Assembly (NCBI GenBank): GCA_022823365.1
Contig: JAJDXG010000020.1
Location: 48,948-112,947, forward strand
Direction: 5' to 3'
Origin: Gemmatimonadota bacterium
GTDB lineage: Bacteria; Gemmatimonadota; Gemmatimonadetes; Longimicrobiales; Gaopeijiaceae
Length of the DNA stretch: 64,000 bases
Part shown: positions 17,738-24,908 of the stretch, one piece after another
Numbering within the stretch: position 1 is the stretch's first letter
Layout: every line of letters begins with the position of its first letter
Translations under genes and position numbers: made by a program
Notes under the pieces: generated by a model
The model's database searches: none
What the model was told of the DNA's origin: nothing
What the model saw: only the letters and a program-made list of their open reading frames with translations

Positions 17738-18072
17738 GCGTTTCCTTCGGGGTCGTGGATGCGGGCGAAGCGACCGATGCCCTCCATCTCCATTTCGTGG
17801 GTGACCTCGATATCCGCGGACTTCAGTTGCGCGATCATCGCGTCCAGATCGGCCACGCGGAAATTCAGCATGAACGTCTTGTCCGCCGCGAAATAATCCG
17901 TGTCGGCACCGAAGGGTGCGAAAACCGTGACCCCCGAGTCGGTCACCCAGGGCGTCATCTCCATGTTCGTCGGCGCCGGATTGATGCCAAGGTGATCCTG
18001 ATACCATTTCGCAAGTCCCTTCGGATCCTTTGCCCGAAAGAAGAACCCGCCGAATCCCTGAACCCGTTGCAC
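17710..18072 (-). CDS. VOC-superfamily (glyoxalase/dioxygenase fold) protein
   Basis: The track ORF is far too long. A GTG at 18072 preceded by AAAGGACGTAGC gives a 120-aa protein, the normal size for a single VOC module. It reads VQGFGGFFFRAKDPKGLAKWYQDHLGI, then LNFRVADLDAMIAQLKSADIEV, then FARIHDPEGNAIELWEPAS, the usual paired beta-alpha-beta-beta-beta units. The final DPEGNAIELWEP contains the conserved Glu position. Catalytic role unknown; such proteins can be glyoxalases, bleomycin-resistance-like binders or isomerases. Its last 28 bases recur at 15348. Confidence 0.85.
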   Translation of the reverse strand: MQRVQGFGGFFFRAKDPKGLAKWYQDHLGINPAPTNMEMTPWVTDSGVTVFAPFGADTDYFAADKTFMLNFRVADLDAMIAQLKSADIEVTHEMEMEGIGRFARIHDPEGNAIELWEPAS

Positions 18073-18123
18073 GCTACGTCCTTTCGATGATGGGTTGCAC
18101 GATCTGCGTATCGGCAAAGTGTC

Positions 18124-18462
18124 GTGGAGGGAGGGCGTCTGCGCCAGATGGAGGTGCTCGAAGCGCATGGGATCCTTGCGGAAATCGCGCCGGCGTCTGC
18201 GTCCCACCGCGGTCCGCCACCCCTTTCGCAACCCTTCGTCCACTCTTGCCTCACCTCGGAACCGGCACTGACACAGTCTCAGATGGCAGCCCTGATGGGT
18301 GTGAGCCTGTCCGGCTACCGGAAATGGGAGCAGGGAACGCGCCGCGTCAGCGGCCCGGCCGCGACGCTTCTGTGCATCATCCAGCACGAACCCGCCGCGG
18401 TCAGGCGTGCGCTGCTGGCGTCGTCTCGAAGCGTCAGATTACCCGGTCCGCGTGGACCTTGA
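18124..18462 (+). pseudogene. XRE-type helix-turn-helix antitoxin remnant
   Basis: Within this 112-aa ORF only residues about 49-100 look real: LTQSQMAALMGVSLSGYRKWEQGTRRVSGPAATLLCIIQHEP, the DNA-binding part of HigA/NadS-type antitoxins. The first 48 residues look like translated non-coding DNA, there is no ribosome binding site, and no toxin gene is adjacent. The 3' end is antisense to the NYN gene by 29 bp. It is probably a decayed antitoxin, although a short functional protein from an internal start cannot be excluded. Confidence 0.45.
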
Positions 18463-19060
18463 GTTCAGGTCGTACCGAATGACCCAGTGGATCGAGGAGC
18501 ACCCTCAGCCCCTCGCGGCGAGCGAGCTTCATGGCTGGAACGATGTCGGAATCTCCGGTTACCAAGGCGATCGTCGACACCAGCCTCTTCAGGGCAAGGG
18601 AGGCGATGTCGAGTCCGATTCGCATGTCCACACCCTTCTGCCGGACCTTCGGCACCACATCCTGGGGGCTCACCGATTGCTTCGTTCCTGCGAGCATTCC
18701 CCGGACGGATGCATGTCCGAGCTGCCAGCCCTGGTGGGCCAGTGTACCTCTACGAACCGCCACATCTGGTGCGTTCTCAATCCGGTCGATCAGCCTCGTG
18801 TTGCGCATGAAGGCAGGCGTGGCTCCGAATTCGATCTCCTGCCCGGACAAAGGATGGCGAGTCTTGTTCTTGAGGGGATCGGCGGTGTAGTAGAACGTGC
18901 GGTAGAGTCGATGATCGGAAAGGTGTGGCGTCTTCAGGATGCGTTCCACTTCCGCCATGACATCGGCCACCTCCGGGAACCTGCCCAGCCGCCGTTGAAG
19001 GACCTTCTTGACGAACTCCCCGTCCAGAAGCACCGCCACACGTTCGACCACCGAATCCAC
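18434..19060 (-). CDS. NYN-domain (PIN-like) putative RNase
   Basis: This 208-aa cytoplasmic protein has the NYN/DUF88 layout: VAVLLDGEF at the N-terminus supplies the first acidic residue, KGVDMRIGLDIASLA the central one, and ALVTGDSDIVPAMKLARREG the last two. These Asp residues form the metal site of PIN-like nucleases. LabA-type NYN proteins act on RNA and some are encoded in defence or toxin contexts. Upstream is a large inverted repeat (19093-19152); downstream it overlaps an XRE remnant in antisense. Confidence 0.88.
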   Translation of the reverse strand: MDSVVERVAVLLDGEFVKKVLQRRLGRFPEVADVMAEVERILKTPHLSDHRLYRTFYYTADPLKNKTRHPLSGQEIEFGATPAFMRNTRLIDRIENAPDVAVRRGTLAHQGWQLGHASVRGMLAGTKQSVSPQDVVPKVRQKGVDMRIGLDIASLALKRLVSTIALVTGDSDIVPAMKLARREGLRVLLDPLGHSVRPELKVHADRVI

Positions 19061-19092
19061 CCTCCCGCCCCATCCTTGCAGGACAATTTTCG

Positions 19093-19161
19093 GCCCCTAC
19101 ACCACGTAGCGGGGAAGCCCCGCTTTGGATCAGGGACGTGGCGTAGGGGCCTTGTTTTTAT
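19093..19161. repeat. Large inverted repeat with nested hairpin and T-tract
   Basis: GGCCCCTACACCACGT (19093-19108) pairs with ACGTGGCGTAGGGGCC (19137-19152) with a single mismatch. Between the arms is a perfect hairpin, AGCGGGG-AAG-CCCCGCT (19109-19125). On the plus strand TTGTTTTTA follows the right arm, so it could terminate plus-strand transcription; on the minus strand it lies in the leader of the NYN gene and could form a structured 5' RNA. The rest of the 19061-19405 gap shows nothing else. Confidence 0.7.
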
Positions 19162-19405
19162 TGGGGGCGAATTTTACCGCAACCGATCAACTTGTGTCAA
19201 CGTGGTGGTCCTAAGTGCAAGATCGCTTGCAAGCGTCGTGCCGACAAGCGGTGCTCACCCTGCGTAACAGGAGTCTCGGCGGGACCGTCCGCGTCTCGAC
19301 GGCGTTTTCGACAACAGCCCGCCGACTGGCGCCGTCCCGCCATCGAAACGATCCGTGCCACACCGTTTTCAAGCCTCCAGCGCTCTCCCACGTCGCCGCA
19401 ATCCG

Positions 19406-20662
19406 CTACGCGCCGAGCCGGAGCGCCATCGCGAGATCCTCATGCACAAACGCCGACTCCATGCGATCGGTTTCCCGCCTGGACGCGCCAAGCCGCGCGG
19501 CCACCTCCCGCCACCCGGAAACCGCCTTTCCTGCCGCGCCCGCAATCCGTCTCGCCTGTTTCGGGCCCAGGCCGTAGTACTCCGCGGTGGCCAGCGCCTG
19601 GTCCAGCGAAGCGGTGCCATCGAATTCGTCGATGTACGTCGTAAGGACCCGGGGGCTCACGTCCGTAGGCACGGGATTCAGATCGTAGGCCGGTGAGAGG
19701 CGCCAGCCCCTTCCGATGTCGTAGAGGAATCCGTGGTTCCGCAGATGATCGTCGGTGTTCGAGATGAGGACGCTGAAGACGACGCGTCTCCACAACTCGG
19801 CGAGGTCGGATCGTGCCGCCGCCCCGTGGCTGCGCAGCGCATCGGCCAGCTCGAGATACGACCGCCGCTCGTTGTCACGGGCATCCAGCATGCTCATCGC
19901 CGAGAGAAACGGCACCCGATGGCTTCCCTCGCGGTCGAACCGCTGAAGAACCAGGATTCGCCTTCCGGCAATGGTTTCCAGTCGCCATGGGGGGACCCGG
20001 ATCCCGGCGCGCTTCGCGAGGGCGAGCGCGACTCCTTCCCAGAGCACGATGTCCCGGTCGTCCTCCGTGCCCGGGAATTTGGCAATCGCCAGCTCGCCGC
20101 CGTCGTCCCTGACCGCGGCCTTGGGCCGTGTGCCGCCGAGGGAGGATCCGGGACCGACCAGCAGGCGAAGATCGTCGTCCTTCTCGCGCCGGCGGAGCAC
20201 CCTCTTCGAGGCCGCCATGAGCCGGCGAAGATCGACCAGCGGAGGAACGCGCATCGCGCCCGCTCCGGCGAGAAATGGCCCCTCCCGCTGCGTCGAGAGC
20301 CTGAGCGCGCCAATCCGGATTTCGTCGTCCACGCGAAGAAGGAAATCGGATTCAAAGAGCGTCCGGGGCGCTCGCCCTTCCAACCTCGCCCGCCTGACTT
20401 CGGCACGGCGGAGGAGAACCCGGCCCCAGCGGTCCGGCGCCGAATCGCCGAGGGATCCGAAGAGTCCGCCGCGCGTGTGGTACGGGCCCGGTCCAACCGT
20501 CAGCGCGGGCTCGAGAGCGAAGCGCAACGGGTGGTCCATCCACGCCGCATCGTATTCGAACGACGCGCTCTCGCGGCCGCCGCGAACACGAATCCACAGC
20601 CGGCCGGCTCGTATCGGCACGCCCCGCAGATCGACGTGAACCAGGACGGGGGTATCCATCAT
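19406..20662 (-). CDS. hipA: HipA-family serine/threonine kinase toxin
   Basis: This 418-aa protein is a type II toxin kinase of the HipA family, members of which phosphorylate proteins such as Glu-tRNA synthetase to arrest growth. The N-terminal subdomain is present (residues 1-110, with GGLFGSLGDSAPDRWGR). It is followed by the phosphate-loop segment VGPGSSLGGTRPKA near 168, the catalytic loop SNTDDHLRNHGF near 300, and the metal-binding LSPAYDLNP near 325. All key motifs look intact. Its start overlaps the hipB stop by 4 bp, so the two are co-translated and presumably autoregulated through the operator at 21071. Confidence 0.92.
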   Translation of the reverse strand: MMDTPVLVHVDLRGVPIRAGRLWIRVRGGRESASFEYDAAWMDHPLRFALEPALTVGPGPYHTRGGLFGSLGDSAPDRWGRVLLRRAEVRRARLEGRAPRTLFESDFLLRVDDEIRIGALRLSTQREGPFLAGAGAMRVPPLVDLRRLMAASKRVLRRREKDDDLRLLVGPGSSLGGTRPKAAVRDDGGELAIAKFPGTEDDRDIVLWEGVALALAKRAGIRVPPWRLETIAGRRILVLQRFDREGSHRVPFLSAMSMLDARDNERRSYLELADALRSHGAAARSDLAELWRRVVFSVLISNTDDHLRNHGFLYDIGRGWRLSPAYDLNPVPTDVSPRVLTTYIDEFDGTASLDQALATAEYYGLGPKQARRIAGAAGKAVSGWREVAARLGASRRETDRMESAFVHEDLAMALRLGA

Positions 20663-21033
20663 CCCTCGCCCTGGGCGTCGGCGCTCGGGGTACGCGGGTC
20701 GCCCTTCCGTCGCGCGGCCGGGGGCACGCGCACGCGCTGAGGCAGGCGCTCTTCCAGCAGATCGAGCCCAAGCCCGTCCCGGCTGCGGTCGGCCAGCTCC
20801 GAAATGCCGTCGTGCATCCCCAGGACGAACAGGACCGTGGCATACATGCCCATGGAGACGCCCGCATCACCCCGTTCGATCTTGTGCAGCGTCGTGCGGC
20901 TGATCAGCGCGCGCTCGGCCATCGTCGATGCGCGGATGCGCCGCCGCAGTCGGGCGTCCCGGATGTCGCTGCCGAGCTTCCTGAGGATGCGCCGGACCGG
21001 AAGCGGCAGGGTGCCGCGGATGTAGGAAGGCAT
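20659..21033 (-). CDS. hipB: HipB-like XRE antitoxin
   Basis: This 124-aa protein has a helix-turn-helix (LGSDIRDARLRRRIRASTMAERALISRTTLHKIERGDAGVSMGMYATVLFVLG) and an Arg/Lys/Pro-rich C-terminal tail, as in HipB antitoxins that bind DNA and neutralise HipA. The ATG at 21033 has AAAGG eight bases upstream. The gene is transcribed leftward from the intergenic region shared with the divergent TonB receptor gene. Confidence 0.88.
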   Translation of the reverse strand: MPSYIRGTLPLPVRRILRKLGSDIRDARLRRRIRASTMAERALISRTTLHKIERGDAGVSMGMYATVLFVLGMHDGISELADRSRDGLGLDLLEERLPQRVRVPPAARRKGDPRTPSADAQGEG

Positions 21034-21070
21034 CTGATGTACCTTTACCGTTCAGTAACACATGTGTAAT

Positions 21071-21090
21071 TATCATTAGCGTATATGATA
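21071..21090. promoter_or_regulatory. HipB-type operator palindrome
   Basis: TATCAT and ATGATA are separated by 8 bp. This matches the architecture of E. coli HipB operators (TATCC-N8-GGATA) with altered inner bases. It lies 38 bp upstream of hipB. A separate perfect palindrome ACACATGTGT is at 21058-21067. Either could regulate both hipBA and the divergent receptor gene. Confidence 0.6.
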
Positions 21091-21181
21091 CTGGACGGTA
21101 TGGCAATCGGAGGAAGCCATCCAGCTTGCGGAGGTCCACCCAACCAGCCAAGAGTTAGAACCCCACCACCCGAAAGGACGC

Positions 21182-23515
21182 ATGCACACCCTGAACTCCA
21201 AAGACGCGAAGTACCGCTGCGGTCGACTGACCTTCCCTTCCCGGGCGGTGCGCGCGTTTGTCGACGGAATCCGCCCGCGTCCAATGGCGTTCGTCTTGTG
21301 TCTTGCGGTCGCTTCCGCGCTCGCGGTTCCCCGGGTCTCCGCGCAGGAGGCGGACCAGGGATTTGTGTTCGAGGGGAATGTGCGCGACGCGGGGACCGGC
21401 GACCCCCTGGCGGGAGCGCGCGTATCCGTGGCCGGGAGGGAAACCTGGGCGGTGACCCGGGGGGACGGGACCTTCCACCTTACCGGGTTGGCCGCGGGCG
21501 CGTACGTCCTTCGAGCCGAGCGCCTGGGATACCGGGGCGCCACCGCCGTCGTGACCGTGGGAACCGAACGCGCGCGCCGGGCCGTGGCGGAGTCGGCGGA
21601 GGTCGTGATCGAGTTGACGCCGTCTCCCATTGCGCTGGATAACCTGGTGGTGACGGCCACGATCAGCGAGCGCGCCGCGGCCGAGGCGCTCCGGCCGGTC
21701 AGCGTCATGGCGGGTGACGACCTTCAGCGCCAGATGACCGCGACCGTCGCGGGGACCCTGGCGTCGATGCCGGGGCTGGCGGCCACCCGGATGGGTCCAT
21801 CGGTTGCGCAACCCGTCATCCGGGGGCTGAGCGGGGATCGGGTATTGATGCTCGAGGACGGGAGTGCGGTGGGAGATGCCTCCAGCCAGGGCGCGGACCA
21901 CACCACCGCGCTCGATCCGTCGTCGGCAAGGCGGATCGAGGTTGTGCGGGGCCCGGGCGCGCTGCTCTACGGGGGCAATGCGCTGGGCGGGGTCATCAAC
22001 GTCATCCGCGACGAGATTCCGACCACCGCGCCCGCTCGCCTGACGGGTGCGGCGTCGCTGCAGACGCAGGGCGCGACCGGCTCGCTGGCCGGCAGCGCGT
22101 CGGGCGTGTTCTCCATCGCGGAGCGCGTGCCGCTGCGGGTGGAGGCGGCCGCGCGGACGGCGGGAGATCTGAAGACGCCCGCCGGCACGCTTCTCAACAC
22201 CGACGGCGAACTCCTGAGCGGCGGTGCGGGGACGGCCTGGGTGGCTGACCGGGGTCGCGTGGGGGCATCCTTCCGCGGCTACCGCAACTACTACGGCATC
22301 CCGGGTGGTTTCGTGGGCGGGCACGACGAGGGTGTGCGCATCGAAATGGAGCGATTCTCATCGAAGTTGAGGACCGTGCTCGATGACCCGGCCGGACCCT
22401 TCCGCAACCTCCGCTTCGACGCGACGCACACCTGGTACACGCACCGCGAGCTCGAAGCAGCGGACATTCTGGGCACGCTCTTCGAGCAGCAGAACGTGAA
22501 CGCGGACGTCCTGGGCCGGCATGGAAGGTGGGGACCGTTTGCGGCGGGTGCGATGGGCGGCCGCGCGTCCTGGGAGGACTTCCGATACGGGGGATCCCTG
22601 CACACGCCTGACACGCGCCGGCTCAGGGCGGCCCTGTACTTGCTGGAGGAGGTCGATCTTGGCCCCGTCCAGATCGAGTCGGGGCTGCGCTACGACTGGA
22701 CCCTGGCCGATCCGGGGAGAGATCGGGTTTCCGACATCGGTGAGATTCGTGACCGCAGATTCCAGTCCTTGTCGGGGTCGCTGGGCGTCCTTTATGCGGC
22801 CGCTTCGGGGCTGGTGCTCGGCGCCAGCGTAGCCCGCGCGTATCGCACGCCCGACGTCACCGAACTCTATTCGGAAGGACCGCATCTGGCGGCCTACGTC
22901 TTTGAAGTCGGGAATCCGTCTCTGGAAGGCGAGGTCGGGCGGGGGCTCGATGTCTTCCTCCGCTTCGAGTCCGACCGGCTGAGGGCCGAGGTGACCGGCT
23001 TCCACAACGACATCAGGAACCACATCTACGGGGAGGACACGGGCCGCCTGAGCCGCGTGCGGCTGCCCATTTATCAGTTCCGGGGCAACGACGCCGTGTT
23101 CAGTGGCTTCGAGGCCAGCGTGGACGTCGACGCCGGGCGCGGGCTGGCCATCGAGGGAGTGGCTTCGTCGGTAAGCGGCAGCCTCAAGGAAACCGATCGG
23201 CCCTTGCCTCTCGTTCCTCCGCTGAAGGGACATGTGGCGCTAAAGTACGAGAGGCCGTCGTGGTATGTCCGGGCCGAGGCCGAGATGGCAGGCCGGCAGG
23301 ACCGGGTTGGCGAATTCGAAACGCCGACGCGTGGCTACACCGTCCTCAACGCCGCGGCAGGGGCGCGGTTCACGTTCGGGGGGCGTCTGAACGTCCTGAC
23401 CGTGAGCCTCGCCAACGCGGCGAATGCCGAGTACCGCAACCACCTGTCGCGGGTGAAGGAGATCATGCCGGAGGCCGCGCGCAGTCTGAACGTCAGCTAT
23501 CGGGTGGTGTTCTGA
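21182..23515 (+). CDS. TonB-dependent outer-membrane receptor
   Basis: This 777-aa protein starts at an ATG behind AAAGGACGC and has an extended N-terminus with a signal segment at about 35-54 (MAFVLCLAVASALAVPRVSAQ). Next come a carboxypeptidase-regulatory-like domain (about 62-140, VRDAGTGDPLAGARVSVAG), a plug domain (LASMPGLAATRMGPSVAQPVIRGLSGDRVLMLEDG, then VRGPGALLYGGNALGGVINVI), and a beta-barrel ending in SYRVVF with the expected terminal aromatic. The plug resembles metal-uptake receptors such as ZnuD, but the substrate is not determined. It is divergent from hipBA. Confidence 0.92.
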   Translation: MHTLNSKDAKYRCGRLTFPSRAVRAFVDGIRPRPMAFVLCLAVASALAVPRVSAQEADQGFVFEGNVRDAGTGDPLAGARVSVAGRETWAVTRGDGTFHLTGLAAGAYVLRAERLGYRGATAVVTVGTERARRAVAESAEVVIELTPSPIALDNLVVTATISERAAAEALRPVSVMAGDDLQRQMTATVAGTLASMPGLAATRMGPSVAQPVIRGLSGDRVLMLEDGSAVGDASSQGADHTTALDPSSARRIEVVRGPGALLYGGNALGGVINVIRDEIPTTAPARLTGAASLQTQGATGSLAGSASGVFSIAERVPLRVEAAARTAGDLKTPAGTLLNTDGELLSGGAGTAWVADRGRVGASFRGYRNYYGIPGGFVGGHDEGVRIEMERFSSKLRTVLDDPAGPFRNLRFDATHTWYTHRELEAADILGTLFEQQNVNADVLGRHGRWGPFAAGAMGGRASWEDFRYGGSLHTPDTRRLRAALYLLEEVDLGPVQIESGLRYDWTLADPGRDRVSDIGEIRDRRFQSLSGSLGVLYAAASGLVLGASVARAYRTPDVTELYSEGPHLAAYVFEVGNPSLEGEVGRGLDVFLRFESDRLRAEVTGFHNDIRNHIYGEDTGRLSRVRLPIYQFRGNDAVFSGFEASVDVDAGRGLAIEGVASSVSGSLKETDRPLPLVPPLKGHVALKYERPSWYVRAEAEMAGRQDRVGEFETPTRGYTVLNAAAGARFTFGGRLNVLTVSLANAANAEYRNHLSRVKEIMPEAARSLNVSYRVVF

Positions 23516-23562
23516 CGCACACCAGGCCCTGGTGCGCCCGGCGGCCGCGCCAGTCCTCTGAG

Positions 23563-24669
23563 TCAGCGCGCCAGCCAGGCGCTGAAGCGCTCGTTCAGTT
23601 CGTCCTGATTGTCGACCCAGAAAGCCCAGTCGTAACGAAGCGCGCGATCCGCGTTGCCCGCGCTGGCCGGCAGGTGAGGCTCCATGTCGATCCCGGCGAC
23701 GACATGGGTGGTCACCAGCGGCGTGCCTGATCTGCGCGCCGGGGAATAGGAGATGCGGCGGCCGATGCGCGCCAGAGACTCGGCACTGGTGGCGAAGGCC
23801 ACGTATCTCAGCGCGTCTTCAAGCCTCGGCGAGCCTGCGACGATCCCGAGCTGACCCACGTCCAGCAACTGCCCGTCCCACACGATCACGAACGGCTGGT
23901 TTTCCAGGATCCGGGCATTGAAGATGCGGCCGTTGTACGCCGTGCTCATGACCACTTCCCCGTCGGCCAGCATCTGCGGCGGCTGGGCACCCGCCTCCCA
24001 CCACACCACCTCGTCCTTGATTGTCTCGAGCTTTGCGAAGGCCCGGTCCAGGCCCTCCGGCGTTTCCAGCGTGGCGTACACCTCTTCGAGCGGCACGCCG
24101 TCGGCGATCAGGGCGAACTCCAGGTTCACCTGTGGTACCCGACGCATCCCGCGGCGGCCCGGGAACCTCTCAAGGTCGAAGAAGTCGGCCATGGTGGCGG
24201 GCCCCTCGCCCGGGAAGTTCTCTTCGCTGTACGCGTACACGGTCGACCAGTACAGATTGCCCACCCCGCAATCGGTGTGGCTCTCGGCCACGAAGTCGTC
24301 GGCCGCGGGAGTTCCGTCGGCTCCGGGAGGCAGATCGTTGATGTCTATGGGCTCGAGCAGCCCCTCGTCGCAACCGCGAACTGCATCGGCCATCTCCAGG
24401 TCGACCACATCCCAATGGACGCTGCCGAAGTCCACCTGCGCCCGTATCTGGGCCAGGCCGCCGTTGTAGGCCTCCAGCCCGATGCGGATGCCGGTCGCCT
24501 CGGTGAAGGGAATGTTGGCGCCCTCGTTGACGGCGCGGCCGTAGGAGCCGCCCCAGGACACGACGGTGATCGACTGTCCGGCGGCGGGAACGAGCGGGAC
24601 GCTGGAAAGGAGCGAAACGAGCCCCAAAGTGGCCACCGCCCGAAAACGCCCAAAGGCTCCTTGTCTCAT
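23563..24669 (-). CDS. PotD-type periplasmic substrate-binding protein
   Basis: This 368-aa protein has a signal peptide (VATLGLVSLLSSVPLVPAAGQ) and the polyamine/iron-type binding fold: SITVVSWGGSYGRAVNEGANIPFTEATGIRI, DVVDLEMADAVRGCDEGLLEPID, GEVVMSTAYNGRIF and WDGQLLDVGQLGI. Such proteins deliver spermidine, putrescine or related organic cations to an ABC transporter. No permease or ATPase gene is next to it, so it is an orphan here. It is convergent with the TonB receptor gene, and a 21-bp element shared with the beta-propeller gene lies 18 bp upstream of its start. Confidence 0.88.
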   Translation of the reverse strand: MRQGAFGRFRAVATLGLVSLLSSVPLVPAAGQSITVVSWGGSYGRAVNEGANIPFTEATGIRIGLEAYNGGLAQIRAQVDFGSVHWDVVDLEMADAVRGCDEGLLEPIDINDLPPGADGTPAADDFVAESHTDCGVGNLYWSTVYAYSEENFPGEGPATMADFFDLERFPGRRGMRRVPQVNLEFALIADGVPLEEVYATLETPEGLDRAFAKLETIKDEVVWWEAGAQPPQMLADGEVVMSTAYNGRIFNARILENQPFVIVWDGQLLDVGQLGIVAGSPRLEDALRYVAFATSAESLARIGRRISYSPARRSGTPLVTTHVVAGIDMEPHLPASAGNADRALRYDWAFWVDNQDELNERFSAWLAR

Positions 24670-24687
24670 TCCGTTTCTCCGTCACGC

Positions 24688-24708
24688 GGCTGGATCGACG
24701 AGCCCGTA
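24688..24708 (-). repeat. 21-bp repeat, copy upstream of the binding protein
   Basis: On the minus strand this begins TACGGGCTCGTCGAT and ends CCAGCC. It is identical to 27518-27538 on the plus strand. Each copy lies just upstream of a start codon and points the same way relative to its gene. On this strand it also reads as the end of an open frame (KYYGLVDPAA then TGA). Confidence 0.7.
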
Positions 24709-24908
24709 ATACTTGACGAGCGCGTCGGCGGGCCGCAAGACGGGGCAATTCCGCGTCCAGGCGCAACAATGACGGACTGCACAATCCGCGCTATCCTGTC
24801 GCGCTGCGCGGACGACATCCATATTGCGCTCGGAGCGGCGCACTCTTCCGACGATCTCCGCCCGCTCCTCGAATCCCTCGGTCCACGAGCCGCAGAAAAG
24901 GGAGCCCC

